A program made the translations under genes and the position numbers. Below, piece by piece: positions 9,928 through 18,242 of a stretch of DNA of 64,000 nt. How positions within the stretch are numbered: position 1 is the stretch's first letter; each line of letters starts with the position of its first letter. The DNA is taken from positions 124,001 through 188,000 of the forward strand of contig CANRCT010000001.1 of assembly GCA_947629175.1 (NCBI GenBank). The letters run 5' to 3'. The DNA is from an uncultured Muribaculaceae bacterium (GTDB taxonomy: Bacteria > Bacteroidota > Bacteroidia > Bacteroidales > Muribaculaceae). Below the pieces are notes generated by a model. That model was not told the origin of the DNA and did not search any database. It worked only from the letters and a program-made list of their open reading frames with translations.

Positions 9928-11310
9928 ATGAAGCAAGTCACCATCAAAGCGCCCTTCGCCGTCAGCGGCAAGGGGCTCCATACCGGCAAGGTCATCAATG
10001 CCGAGTTTATGCCCGCCGAACCGAATACCGGCTACAAGTTCCAGCGTACCGACCTCGAAGGCGAGCCTACGGTCGACGCTCTCGCTGAATACGTCACATC
10101 GACCAACCGCGGCACTGTGCTGAAGCGCAACGACGTGGTGGTAAGCACCATCGAGCACGCCATGGCCGCGCTTTACGCCATGGGCGTCGACAACTGTCTC
10201 ATCCGCATAGATGGCCCGGAAATGCCTATACTCGACGGCAGCGCACGCATTTTTGTCGACCATATCAATGAAGTGGGGCTGCAGGAGCAGGCTCCCGAAA
10301 AGGACTATTATATCGTTAAGCAGAAGATCGAGGTGCGCGACGAGGCTACGGGAGCGTCGATCACGGTGCTTCCCGACGATGAATTCTCGATCGACGTGAT
10401 GGTGAGCTTCGACTCCCCGGTGCTCTCCAATCAGTTTGCCTCGCTCGAACATCTTGAGGATTTCCCGACAGCCGTGGCCGACAGCCGCACGTTCGTATTC
10501 GTGCGCGAGATAGAGCCGCTGGTCAAGAACAATCTCATCAAGGGCGGCGATCTCGACAACGCCGTGGTGATCTACGACTCTCCGATGGAGCAGTCGGAGC
10601 TCGACCGTCTGGCCGATCTGATGAACGTGCCCCACAAGCACGTCAGCCAGTTCGGCTTCATTCAGGACAAGCCCTTGACGAGCGAGAACGAGCCTGCGCG
10701 CCACAAGCTGATGGACGTGATAGGCGACATCGCCCTCATCGGCCGTCCGCTCAAGGGCAAGGTTATAGCCACCCGTCCGGGCCACTCCATCAACACCACT
10801 TTCGCCAAAAAGATCCGCAAGGAGATCAAGCGCCAGGATATCCAGGCACCGGTCTATGACCCCAACCGCGAGCCGGTGATGGACAACAACCGCATCCGCG
10901 AGCTCCTTCCCCACCGCTATCCGATGCAGCTCGTCGACAAGATCATCGAGAAGGGCACCAACTATATCGTGGGCGTCAAGAACGTGACCGCCAACGAGCC
11001 GTTCTTCCCCGGCCACTTCCCGCAGGAGCCGGTGATGCCTGGCGTGCTCCAGATCGAGGCGATGGCCCAGACGGGCGGTCTGCTCGTGCTCGACTCTGTG
11101 GACGATCCGGAGCGCTACTCGACATATTTCATGAAGATCGACAATGTGAAGTTCCGTCAGAAAGTGGTGCCGGGCGACACTCTGATCTTCCACATATCTT
11201 TCATGACCGAGCTGCGCCGCGGCTGCGCCGTCATGAAGGGCTACGCCTTCGTGGGCGAGAAGGTGGTCAGCGAATGTGAGTTCATGGCCCAGATCATCAA
11301 AAACAAGTAA
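9928..11310 (+). CDS. lpxC/fabZ: Bifunctional LpxC deacetylase / FabZ dehydratase
   Basis: Two enzymes are fused in 460 residues. The N-terminal part (about 1-300) is LpxC, the zinc deacetylase that commits UDP-3-O-acyl-GlcNAc to lipid A. It shows [14 protein letters not shown] with zinc ligand His77, [12 protein letters not shown], and a later HKLMDVIGD that supplies the other His and Asp ligands. The C-terminal part (about 320-460) is the hot-dog dehydratase FabZ of fatty acid elongation. It shows [11 protein letters not shown] and [14 protein letters not shown], with catalytic His363, then QIEAMAQ. The fusion is normal in Bacteroidota and ties acyl-chain supply to lipid A demand. It lies between lpxD and lpxA in one transcription unit. 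Confidence 0.97.
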   Translation: MKQVTIKAPFAVSGKGLHTGKVINAEFMPAEPNTGYKFQRTDLEGEPTVDALAEYVTSTNRGTVLKRNDVVVSTIEHAMAALYAMGVDNCLIRIDGPEMPILDGSARIFVDHINEVGLQEQAPEKDYYIVKQKIEVRDEATGASITVLPDDEFSIDVMVSFDSPVLSNQFASLEHLEDFPTAVADSRTFVFVREIEPLVKNNLIKGGDLDNAVVIYDSPMEQSELDRLADLMNVPHKHVSQFGFIQDKPLTSENEPARHKLMDVIGDIALIGRPLKGKVIATRPGHSINTTFAKKIRKEIKRQDIQAPVYDPNREPVMDNNRIRELLPHRYPMQLVDKIIEKGTNYIVGVKNVTANEPFFPGHFPQEPVMPGVLQIEAMAQTGGLLVLDSVDDPERYSTYFMKIDNVKFRQKVVPGDTLIFHISFMTELRRGCAVMKGYAFVGEKVVSECEFMAQIIKNK

Positions 11311-11322
11311 TTCCCCAGCATT

Positions 11323-12099
11323 ATGAAGCAACCTCTTGCATATATACATCCGGCCGCCAAGATCGATCCCAGCGTGGTGATCGATCCGTTCGTGACGATC
11401 GAGGAGAACGTAGAGATCGGCGAAGGCACCCGCATCGGCAGCAATGTCACCATCATGTCGGGCGCCCGCATCGGCAAGAACTGCCGCATCTTTCCGGGTG
11501 CGGTAGTGTCGGCCGTTCCTCAGGATCTCAAATTCCGCGGCGAGGACACCGTGGCCATCATCGGCGACAACACCACGCTGCGCGAGTGCGTGACCATCAA
11601 CCGCGGCACAGCCGCCCGCGGCCGTACGGTAGTAGGCAGCAACTGCCTGATCATGGCCTACTGCCATGTGGCCCACGACTGCGTGGTGGGCGACAACGTG
11701 GTGATGAGCAACGCCACTCAGCTCGCCGGCGAGGTGCAGGTCGACAACTTCGCCGTGATCGGCGGCGGCGCGCTCGTCCATCAGTTCTGCCATATCGGCC
11801 CGCACGTGATGCTTCAGGGCGGCGCGCTCGTCAACAAGGACATACCTCCCTACGTCAAGGCTGCCCGCGAGCCGATATCGTTTGCCGGCGTCAACTCCAT
11901 CGGTCTTCGCCGCCGCGGCTTCTCTTCCGACACTATCCGCGAGATCCAGGAGATCTACCGCTATCTGTATCTGTCGGGGCTCAACAATTCCGACGCCGTA
12001 GAGCGCATAGAGGCCGAGCTGCCCGCCACTCCGGAGCGCGACGAGATAATACTCTTCGTGCGTAACTCCAAGCGCGGTATTATCAAGGGCTACGTGTAA
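11323..12099 (+). CDS. lpxA: UDP-N-acetylglucosamine O-acyltransferase
   Basis: First acyltransferase of lipid A synthesis. It moves a hydroxyacyl group from acyl carrier protein onto the 3-OH of UDP-GlcNAc in the cytoplasm. The 258 residues are the usual length. A hexapeptide beta-helix covers about 1-190 (IHPAAKIDPSVVIDP, then GDNTTLRECVTINRGT and CHVAHDCVVGDNVVMSN, where the catalytic His lies). A helical C-terminal domain with SFAGVNSIGLRRRGF and the partner of the acyl-chain ruler follows. It starts 12 nt after lpxC/fabZ and ends the lipid A run. lpxB is 49 kb away in this window, and lpxH and lpxK are not here. Confidence 0.97.
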   Translation: MKQPLAYIHPAAKIDPSVVIDPFVTIEENVEIGEGTRIGSNVTIMSGARIGKNCRIFPGAVVSAVPQDLKFRGEDTVAIIGDNTTLRECVTINRGTAARGRTVVGSNCLIMAYCHVAHDCVVGDNVVMSNATQLAGEVQVDNFAVIGGGALVHQFCHIGPHVMLQGGALVNKDIPPYVKAAREPISFAGVNSIGLRRRGFSSDTIREIQEIYRYLYLSGLNNSDAVERIEAELPATPERDEIILFVRNSKRGIIKGYV

Positions 12100-12152
12100 A
12101 TGGTTGAAAGATAGGGGCGAATTAAATTTTTGCGAAAAAAGTTGCTGAAAAA

Positions 12153-12184
12153 TTTGCACGCTTCGCAAATCGTCCCTAACTTTG
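12153..12184 (+). promoter_or_regulatory. Consensus promoter of tRNA-Gln
   Basis: TTTG at 12153-12156, exactly 20 nt, then TAACTTTG at 12177-12184. This is a full match to the Bacteroidota vegetative promoter, and transcription should start about 50 nt before the tRNA. The inverted pair ATTTGC / GCAAAT (12152-12157 and 12165-12170) overlaps the -33 element and may be chance. Confidence 0.8.
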
Positions 12185-12240
12185 CATCCGTAAAACGAGA
12201 GCGACCCCTTGAGGGCAGCGATCGTGAGGACATAAAAGAT

Positions 12241-12311
12241 TGCCTTGTGGTGTAATGGCAGCACGTCGGATTCTGGTTCCGCCTGTGGGAGTTCGAATCT
12301 CTCCAAGGCAA
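12241..12311 (+). tRNA. tRNA-Gln (anticodon CTG)
   Basis: The sequence folds as a cloverleaf. The acceptor TGCCTTG pairs with CAAGGCA, the D stem is GTGT/GCAC, the anticodon stem TCGGA/TCCGC has one mismatch at its top pair, and the loop is TTCTGGT with CTG at positions 34-36. The variable loop has four bases and the T arm is GGGAG-TTCGAAT-CTCTC. A73 is the discriminator and CCA is not encoded. The CTG anticodon reads the CAG codon. The gene has its own promoter upstream and a terminator directly after it, so it is a single-gene unit. Confidence 0.93.
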
Positions 12312-12321
12312 CAATCTTTAG

Positions 12322-12360
12322 AAAAAGCCTGTTCAGTTTTTGTGAGCAGGCTTTTTGTTT
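12322..12360 (+). terminator. Rho-independent terminator after tRNA-Gln
   Basis: The arms aaaaagcctgttca (12322-12335) and tgagcaggcttttt (12343-12356) pair across a short T-rich loop with one wobble. The T-run at the base of the 3' arm and just beyond it completes a typical intrinsic terminator. Confidence 0.85.
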
Positions 12361-12403
12361 CATAGGGGGGTGATAAAAATTCAACTTTATTTCGTCGTAT
12401 AGT

Positions 12404-12435
12404 GTTGTTAGTGTAAGGGAAAATTCGTTACTTTG
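12404..12435 (+). promoter_or_regulatory. Probable promoter of the 65-residue ORF
   Basis: GTTG at 12404-12407, exactly 20 nt, then TTACTTTG at 12428-12435. Each box is one base from consensus. The start codon at 12456 follows at a normal leader distance. Confidence 0.5.
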
Positions 12436-12455
12436 CAAAATAAACGCTTGAAATT

Positions 12456-12653
12456 ATGATACGTTCAATACCTAATCCACCTATGGATCGAGAGGATGTC
12501 GCTCGTTTCCGTCGCAACCTGGAGAAGCATCTTCGGGATGATTTTAGCGCGGATGAACGCTGTCGGCTCAATGAACATAAAGCGCGTGCCGAAGCGATAA
12601 CCAAACGTATAATAGCTAATTGCGGTGGAAAAAACCCGATACTCGGATATTGA
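12456..12653 (+). CDS. Small charged protein of unknown function
   Basis: I do not recognise this 65-residue protein. It begins MIRSIPNPPMDREDVARFRR, is rich in Arg, Lys, Asp and Glu, and looks mostly helical from about residue 10 to 55 (RNLEKHLRDDF, then HKARAEAITKRIIAN). It has no signal peptide or membrane segment. Support for a real gene is a near-consensus promoter at the right distance and its position just past the tRNA terminator, which isolates it from readthrough. Opposite-strand frames also cross this stretch but have no promoter. The single Cys and the basic face give no functional hint. Confidence 0.5.
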   Translation: MIRSIPNPPMDREDVARFRRNLEKHLRDDFSADERCRLNEHKARAEAITKRIIANCGGKNPILGY

Positions 12654-12844
12654 CATTCAGATAAGGCTGATGACTCAGACAGACTATGAAGCAATGTCTG
12701 TCTTTTCTTGCGGGATCAAGGAACTAATTTTTTTAGTTTTCAAACCAATCGCGACATGTATTCGGCGACACGTAGGATGTATAGGATCCTGCAATGAGAA
12801 CAGGATGTGTTTGTCAGACTATTTATAATTTTATTCACGATACA

Positions 12845-13966
12845 ATGAGAAAAAGTAAATGTTTATGGCTGCTGGGAGGGCTTTTGTCAATGTCGGTGAT
12901 GGCCGGCGGATGCGGCGGCGCCTCGACGTCGGGCGCATCGGGCGCTCCCGACACGGTGAAGCTTGCCGAAGGCGAGATCGCAGTGCCCTACGATGTGCTG
13001 CAGATGCCGTGGATGCTGTCGACCGACGGCAAGAGGCTGGTGGTCGTCAACAGTAATCAGGCGCCGAATCTTGTCGATGTCTTCTCCATGACAGGCGACT
13101 CGCTCGCTGGCGGCATACGCGTGGGACAAGGCCCCGGCGAACTTCCCGACATAGCCGGGATATGCTATGACGCCACGACCTCCTCGATGCAGCTGCAGAC
13201 CAACGATGCCGGCGTGGTGACGCTTCTTGGCGGTTTCGCCGACGGACAGTTCAATCTGGAAAAAGCGTTCGCTTTCGACGCTGAAAAGTGCGGCTCCGAC
13301 ACCGTTGTCCCCTCTTCGCTTGCACTGCGAATGGCCGACGGACATATTGTGCTCGGCAACGCTACGGCCGATGGCTTGCTCGCGATACTCCGCCCCGACG
13401 GCTCGTTTGAGAAGTATGCCGCCTCATATCCCGACATATCGGCCTACGGCGACATGCCGCTCTGGGGCGCATTCAACTTCCTGCGTCCGCGCGGCGCCAT
13501 CAGTCCTGACGGCAAGCATTTCGCGGCAGTATTCGGCTGCAACGACATGATCGGTTTCGGCTCGCTTGAGGGCGATTCGGTGAGCGTCAAGGTCAACTAC
13601 GGCGATAAGCCCGGCGGCATCAAATGGGTGACTCAGAATGGTTACGGAACGTTTGAGTTCACGCCCGAGTCCAGGGAATATTTCGGAGCGACTCCGGTGC
13701 TGTCCGACAGTCATGTCTACGTGATTTACCACGGCATGAGACGCGACGACTACTACTCCAACTATTTCTGGAAAAAGAACGACGGCGACACGCCGCTCAC
13801 CACAACCGTGCGCGAGTATGACTTCGACGGACGCCTCTGCCGCATCTACGTGCTGCCGCTAAAGGTGAGTGGTCTGGCAGTCACTCCCGATGACTCCACC
13901 CTCTACGCCCTTGCTGACAGCGAGACCGAAGGCTACCGCATCTTCCGCTTCCCCCTTCCCCGCTGA
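12845..13966 (+). CDS. BF3164-like lipoprotein with TolB-like beta-propeller
   Basis: A 373-residue exported protein. I start it at the ATG at 12845 because MRKSKCLWLLGGLLSMSVMAG is a signal peptide. A frame-open extension to 12794 would only add unlikely residues before it. Cys24 after AGG could be lipidated, although the -3 position is not Leu. The body carries propeller-like strands, with WMLSTDGKRLVVVN, GPGELPDI and a late LAVTPDDSTLYALAD, as in the Bacteroidales TolB_like (BF3164) lipoproteins. These are thought to sit in the periplasm or on the outer membrane. No enzymatic residues are known for the family and its role is open. It precedes the sialidase but is separated from it by that gene's own promoter. 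Confidence 0.75.
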   Translation: MRKSKCLWLLGGLLSMSVMAGGCGGASTSGASGAPDTVKLAEGEIAVPYDVLQMPWMLSTDGKRLVVVNSNQAPNLVDVFSMTGDSLAGGIRVGQGPGELPDIAGICYDATTSSMQLQTNDAGVVTLLGGFADGQFNLEKAFAFDAEKCGSDTVVPSSLALRMADGHIVLGNATADGLLAILRPDGSFEKYAASYPDISAYGDMPLWGAFNFLRPRGAISPDGKHFAAVFGCNDMIGFGSLEGDSVSVKVNYGDKPGGIKWVTQNGYGTFEFTPESREYFGATPVLSDSHVYVIYHGMRRDDYYSNYFWKKNDGDTPLTTTVREYDFDGRLCRIYVLPLKVSGLAVTPDDSTLYALADSETEGYRIFRFPLPR

Positions 13967-14012
13967 TCAGACTCTCTGCGCGCCGAATATTTCGTCGGGG
14001 GAGCGGAAAGGA

Positions 14013-14044
14013 GTTGCGTATTCCGGCTAAAAGCATTATATTTG
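14013..14044 (+). promoter_or_regulatory. Promoter of the sialidase gene
   Basis: GTTG at 14013-14016, exactly 20 nt, then TATATTTG at 14037-14044. The second box is a full TAnnTTTG match. The start codon is about 85 nt further on, leaving a leader in which I saw no clear structure. Confidence 0.65.
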
Positions 14045-14129
14045 CAGAAGTTACGGCCCCGACAGCCGGAAAACCGTGACGCCAACCGACAACAATCCTT
14101 AAACCAATTTACCCAAACTGACCTACAAA

Positions 14130-15290
14130 ATGATTAGAAAAGCCATTATGACGGGCGCAGCGGCCCTGGTGATTACAGCAATGGGAGGAAGCTATGCGGC
14201 TGCCCAGCAAGTGCATACCGAGACGTGGGGCGACGGCGTTGAGCGTTCGCTCGTCTACTGTCCGGGCGACTTTGATTCGAAATTCTACCGCATCCCGGCG
14301 ATCGTCACCGCCAAGGACGGCTCGATAGTGACCGTGGCCGACAAACGCATAGAGCATAACGGCGATCTGCCCGCCAAAATCGACGTGGTGAGCCGCCGGA
14401 GCACCGACGGCGGTCGCACATGGAGCCCCTATGTGACCGTGGCCAAGCACGACGAGGTGGGCGGTTGCGGCGATCCGGCTCTCGTGGTCGACGAGAAGAC
14501 AGGCCAGATATTCTGCATATTCACCCACGGCAACGGTCTCTGGCAGAAAGAGCCGGGCCACATCAGCTTCTGCGTCAGCAAGGACAACGGCAAGACCTGG
14601 GGACCGATGACCGACATCAACCCGCAGATCCTCACGACTGACCCCAACGGCAAGCAGCCGATCAAATGCACCAGCGCATTCGCCTCGTCGGGCCGCGCCA
14701 CGCAGCTCGCCAACGGCCGCATAATGTTCCCGCTCGTAGTGCGCGAGGACGGCAACCCCGACTTCAAGGTCTACGCTATCTATACCGATGATCTCGGCAA
14801 GACCTGGAAGGTCAGCAAGAATCCGGCTACGACCGACGGCGACGAGTCGAAGATCGTGCAGCTCGCCGACGGCGCCGTCATCATGAGCATCCGCAACCGC
14901 CGCGGTTCGCTCCGCAAATTCTCCTACTCTCACGACAACGGCGAGACCTGGAGCGAACCCTATCCCATCGAGGGACTGCCCGATCCGCGCTGCAACGGCG
15001 ACATCATCGCTTATGACTACAACGGCAAGCAGCTCCTGATGCAGTCGCTCCCCGGCGATCCCAAAGGCCGTAACGACGTGGCCATCTACGTCAGCGCCGA
15101 CGGCGGCAAGACCTGGCCCATCAAGAAGACCGTAGTGAAGCTCCCCTCGGCCTACTCGTCGATGACAGTGCTCCCCGACGGCAGCATAGGCATCCTCACC
15201 GAAGAGACCTCCAACAACCACTACAGCTACAACATCTGGTTCACCAAGCTTCCGATCGAGGTCATCATGGCCCCCGCCAAGAAGAAGTGA
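14130..15290 (+). CDS. nanH: Exo-alpha-sialidase, GH33
   Basis: Removes terminal sialic acid from glycoconjugates such as mucin, outside the cell or in the periplasm. The 386 residues start with a signal peptide ending SYAAAQ. The family's FRIP motif appears as FYRIP with Arg54 of the arginine triad. Five Asp-box repeats of the form SxDxGxTW follow (STDGGRTW, SKDNGKTW, TDDLGKTW, SHDNGETW, SADGGKTW), the hallmark of a six-bladed sialidase propeller. No extra carbohydrate-binding module is visible, so this is a compact catalytic form. It has its own promoter and terminator. No sialic acid catabolic genes adjoin it. A NeuB/NeuC pair for making sialic-acid-like sugars lies 31 kb downstream. Confidence 0.93.
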   Translation: MIRKAIMTGAAALVITAMGGSYAAAQQVHTETWGDGVERSLVYCPGDFDSKFYRIPAIVTAKDGSIVTVADKRIEHNGDLPAKIDVVSRRSTDGGRTWSPYVTVAKHDEVGGCGDPALVVDEKTGQIFCIFTHGNGLWQKEPGHISFCVSKDNGKTWGPMTDINPQILTTDPNGKQPIKCTSAFASSGRATQLANGRIMFPLVVREDGNPDFKVYAIYTDDLGKTWKVSKNPATTDGDESKIVQLADGAVIMSIRNRRGSLRKFSYSHDNGETWSEPYPIEGLPDPRCNGDIIAYDYNGKQLLMQSLPGDPKGRNDVAIYVSADGGKTWPIKKTVVKLPSAYSSMTVLPDGSIGILTEETSNNHYSYNIWFTKLPIEVIMAPAKKK

Positions 15291-15353
15291 TCCCCCCGCA
15301 GATTAACCCGTGACCGGCCGGCTCCACCGCCGCCAGCCACTCTCATACCACCC

Positions 15354-15395
15354 GCCGGTGTCCGGAGTTCTCCTCCGGGCGCCGGCGCGCCTTTT
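15354..15395 (+). terminator. Terminator after the sialidase gene
   Basis: The arms at 15354-15367 and 15373-15386 are GC-rich and pair over 14 bases with two G-T wobbles around a short loop. A CTTTTCC tail follows at 15390-15396. Confidence 0.75.
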
Positions 15396-15446
15396 CCAGT
15401 CCAAATGGCTCAAAAGAAGATCCTATGAGGTTTTGGGGCGAATAAT

Positions 15447-15477
15447 TTTCACGGGAGGGAGAAAAGGGCTATCTTTG
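15447..15477 (+). promoter_or_regulatory. Promoter of the acyl-CoA ligase gene
   Basis: TATCTTTG at 15470-15477 matches TAnnTTTG. A TTTC at 15447-15450, 19 nt upstream, is a one-off -33 box. The transcript would include all copies of the 24-bp repeat that follows. Confidence 0.6.
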
Positions 15478-15501
15478 CAGTGAGAACCTAACGTAAAAAC
15501 A

Positions 15502-15570
15502 TTATCTCTCAAATTATAGCTTCACTTATCTCTCAAATTATAGCCTAACTAATCTCTCAAATCATTTTCA
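15502..15570 (+). repeat. 24-bp direct tandem repeat in the ligase leader, about 2.7 copies
   Basis: The 19-base core ttatctctcaaattatagc is identical at 15502-15520 and 15526-15544. A diverged third copy, taatctctcaaatcatt, starts at 15550. The period is 24 bp each time, and the array ends a few bases before the ATG at 15574. It lies entirely between the promoter and the start codon, so it would be part of the mRNA leader. Confidence 0.85.
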
Positions 15571-15573
15571 GAT

Positions 15574-17232
15574 ATGCAACATCAGGATACTCTGAATGCC
15601 TATATACTTCAGGCGATACGTGACAACTGGGAACAGCTGTCGCTCACCGATTTCAACGGGGTTTCGTTCCAGTACAAGGATGTGGCCCGCAAGATAGCCA
15701 AACTCCATCTGCTCTTCGAGCATGCGGGTGTCAGGCCGGGCGACCGCGTGGCTCTGTGCGGGCGCAACAGCGCCCAGTGGGCCGTGGCTTTCCTCGGCAT
15801 CATCACTTATGGCGCGGTGGCCGTGCCGATACTCAACGAGTTCAAGCCCGACAACATACACCATCTCGTCAGCCACAGCGAGGCGAAGTTGCTCTTTGCC
15901 GATGCCGGGGTGTGGGAGAATCTCGACTCCGACTGCATGAGCCAGATACTCGGCGCGATCCAGATAAGCGACTATTCGCTGATGATGTCGCGCTCGGAAG
16001 CTCTGACGCATGCCCGAGCCAATCTCAACCGTTTCTTCGGCGAGAAGTATCCGGAGCGTTTCGACGTCGGTTGTTTCGACGTAGCGCTGACTAAGCCCGG
16101 CGATCTGGCGCTGATCAACTACACGTCGGGCTCCACGGGCTTTTCCAAAGGAGTCATGCTGCCGGAGCGGTCGCTCTGGAGCAATGTGGAGTTTACGATC
16201 GACCGTCTCGACTTTCTGCAGCCGGGCGACGGAGTGGTATGCATGCTTCCGTTGGCTCATATGTACGGCCTGACGGTGGAGCTGCTCCATCCGTTCGTCA
16301 AGGGGTGTCACATCAATTTCCTGACGCGCACTCCGTCGCCGCGTGTCATCATGGAGGCGTTTGCGTCGGTCAAGCCCAAGATGATAGTGTCGGTGCCTCT
16401 GATCATCGAGAAGATCATCAAGACCAAGGTGTTCCCGCTGCTCGACAAGCCCATGATGAAGCTGCTGATGCACGTGCCTTTTGTCGACAATCATCTGCTC
16501 GCCAAGATCAAGGCTCGGCTGACCGATACGTTCGGCGGCAACGTCGTGGAGATAATCATCGGCGGAGCGGCCCTCAACAAGGATGTGGAGGAGTTTCTGC
16601 GCCGTATCGAGTTTCCGTTCACCGTGGGCTACGGCATGACCGAGTGCGGCCCGCTTATCAGCTATGCTCCGTGGCGTCAGGCGCGCCCGGGCTCATGCGG
16701 ACGCGTAGTGGACCGCATGGAGGTGAAGGTCGACTCGCCCGACCGCACGACGGTGCCGGGTGTCATCTGGGTGAAGGGCGAAAACGTGATGCTCGGATAT
16801 TACAAGAACGATGAGGCCACGGCTCAGGTGTTTGACGCCGACGGATGGATGACCACCGGCGACATAGGATGCGTCGACGACGACAATTACATATATCTGC
16901 GCGGCCGCGACAAGAATATGATTCTCGGCCCGTCGGGACAGAACATCTATCCCGAGGAGATAGAGCAGAAGCTCAACAACATGCTGTTTGTCAGCGAGTC
17001 GGTGGTGATCGACGATGCAGGTCGCCTCGTGGCTCTTATCCACCCCGACCTCGATCTGCTGACGCAGCATCAGATCGGCGCCGAGGAGCTTCAGCGCATC
17101 ATGGCCGACAATATCGCGCAGCTCAACAAGGAGCGGCCGGCTTACTCGCAGATATCGAGATTCGATCTGATGAACGAGGAGTTTGAGAAGACGCCCAAGC
17201 GCTCTATCAAGCGATATCTCTATCAGCGCTGA
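15574..17232 (+). CDS. AMP-forming acyl-CoA ligase (long-chain fatty acid type)
   Basis: Activates a carboxylic acid, probably a long-chain fatty acid, to its acyl-AMP and then acyl-CoA. The 552 residues carry the adenylate-forming motifs in order: the ATP loop YTSGSTGFSKGVM near 180-195, YGMTECGPLISY near 350, the hinge region TGDIGCVDDDNYIYLRGR near 428-446, and a C-terminal lysine region (KTPKRSIKRYL). There is no signal peptide, so it is cytoplasmic or membrane-associated. It is a little shorter than FadD/FACL enzymes and like the Bacteroidota versions. It could feed exogenous fatty acids into phospholipids. The substrate is not readable from sequence. It stands alone, converging on the GT2 gene with only 5 bp between stop codons and no room for a terminator. 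Confidence 0.88.
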   Translation: MQHQDTLNAYILQAIRDNWEQLSLTDFNGVSFQYKDVARKIAKLHLLFEHAGVRPGDRVALCGRNSAQWAVAFLGIITYGAVAVPILNEFKPDNIHHLVSHSEAKLLFADAGVWENLDSDCMSQILGAIQISDYSLMMSRSEALTHARANLNRFFGEKYPERFDVGCFDVALTKPGDLALINYTSGSTGFSKGVMLPERSLWSNVEFTIDRLDFLQPGDGVVCMLPLAHMYGLTVELLHPFVKGCHINFLTRTPSPRVIMEAFASVKPKMIVSVPLIIEKIIKTKVFPLLDKPMMKLLMHVPFVDNHLLAKIKARLTDTFGGNVVEIIIGGAALNKDVEEFLRRIEFPFTVGYGMTECGPLISYAPWRQARPGSCGRVVDRMEVKVDSPDRTTVPGVIWVKGENVMLGYYKNDEATAQVFDADGWMTTGDIGCVDDDNYIYLRGRDKNMILGPSGQNIYPEEIEQKLNNMLFVSESVVIDDAGRLVALIHPDLDLLTQHQIGAEELQRIMADNIAQLNKERPAYSQISRFDLMNEEFEKTPKRSIKRYLYQR

Positions 17233-17237
17233 GCGCA

Positions 17238-18218
17238 TCAGTCATCTATGATGCAGGGCTCCCAGTCGAGGATGCCCTGAACCCATCCGGAAGGAAGCTT
17301 TGCCGCTATCCATGCGCACAGACGTATGAGCGGATGGATGCCGGCCAGACGCCATATGTGCCTGTTGACTTCCGGGAAAGTCTCCTTCCAGAGCGCCACA
17401 TCGGCGCGTGGACGCTGCAGCAGCTTGATCTTGGCCGCAAATTTCATGGTGTCGAGAAATATGCCGTAGCGTTGCGACAGCCCGCGGTCGACGAACCACT
17501 TTTCCATAAGCAGGGCATAGACCATGCGGTCGCGCACCACGGCTTCCTTATGCCCCATTGTCATCGACGGGGCCTCCGGATCGCGGTAATAATAGTAGAC
17601 CGGATCGCTGACGGCGGCTATATGCCTTGCAAGCGCGATGGCGCGGCAGGTGACGCTCAGATCGTCCCAGAAGTCGATGCCCTCCGTAGGGAGCAGATCG
17701 TTGTCGACGATCAGGCTGCGGCGGATGAGTTTGTTGCACAGCGAGAATCCGGCTGTGTCGGGCCGCATCGCGTTCAGTCCCTTTGTCGCATGAGAGCGCC
17801 GCAGGTGTTTCTTGCCTGTGGTCCAGACCTCGCAGAGGGGAGCTGTGGATATATCTGTTTCGGGCCCTGCGGCCTGAAGCAGTTTCGACAACGCATCGGG
17901 AGCCATGGCGTCGTCGGCGTCGCATCTCCCGAGGAATTCGCCGCGCGATTTTTCCACACCCGTGCGGTAAGCGGCGGCTGAGCCGCGGCGGAACTGGTGG
18001 GCAGTCATTACCGTCCGTGAGGCCATCAGTGGATCAAGCCTCAGGTAAAGTTCAGCTATCTCTTCCGACCGGTCGGTACTGCCGTCGTTGACAAGCAAGT
18101 ATTCCACCCCCTCTTTCATCGTCTGGGCCGAAAGACTCTGAAGCGTGCGCTGAATCGTGCGCTCGGCATTATGATACGGCACTATCACGCTTATAAGGAT
18201 TCTCTCTGGGCTGGACAT
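17238..18218 (-). CDS. Glycosyltransferase family 2
   Basis: A 326-residue GT-A enzyme that would transfer a sugar from a nucleotide donor to a cell-surface glycan or lipid carrier. The N-terminus has the standard ISVIVPYHNAERTIQRTL, then LLVNDGSTDRS (nucleotide binding) and LGRCDADDAM with the metal-binding DxD near 95-100. The C-terminal third ends in a hydrophobic helix region but no clear transmembrane domain. It is the last gene of a five-gene minus-strand run that begins with the hydrolase-MurF-Ddl cassette, 24 nt after the EamA gene. The donor sugar and acceptor cannot be inferred. Confidence 0.85.
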   Translation of the reverse strand: MSSPERILISVIVPYHNAERTIQRTLQSLSAQTMKEGVEYLLVNDGSTDRSEEIAELYLRLDPLMASRTVMTAHQFRRGSAAAYRTGVEKSRGEFLGRCDADDAMAPDALSKLLQAAGPETDISTAPLCEVWTTGKKHLRRSHATKGLNAMRPDTAGFSLCNKLIRRSLIVDNDLLPTEGIDFWDDLSVTCRAIALARHIAAVSDPVYYYYRDPEAPSMTMGHKEAVVRDRMVYALLMEKWFVDRGLSQRYGIFLDTMKFAAKIKLLQRPRADVALWKETFPEVNRHIWRLAGIHPLIRLCAWIAAKLPSGWVQGILDWEPCIIDD

Positions 18219-18242
18219 GGCGATGACGGAGATCTGTTGCGC

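Noticed and set aside
9889..12438. 849-residue open frame on the minus strand
   Set aside because: It lies opposite lpxC/fabZ, lpxA and the tRNA, has repetitive His/Asp/Val-rich residues, and mirrors the third-position GC bias of the real genes.
12625..12828. 67-residue plus-strand ORF between the small ORF and the TolB-like gene
   Set aside because: It overlaps the end of the better supported 65-codon ORF and reaches towards the lipoprotein start, with no promoter or family.
15502..15570. CRISPR-like array
   Set aside because: The repeats are 24-bp tandem units with spacers of only about 5 nt, fewer than three copies, and no cas genes are near.
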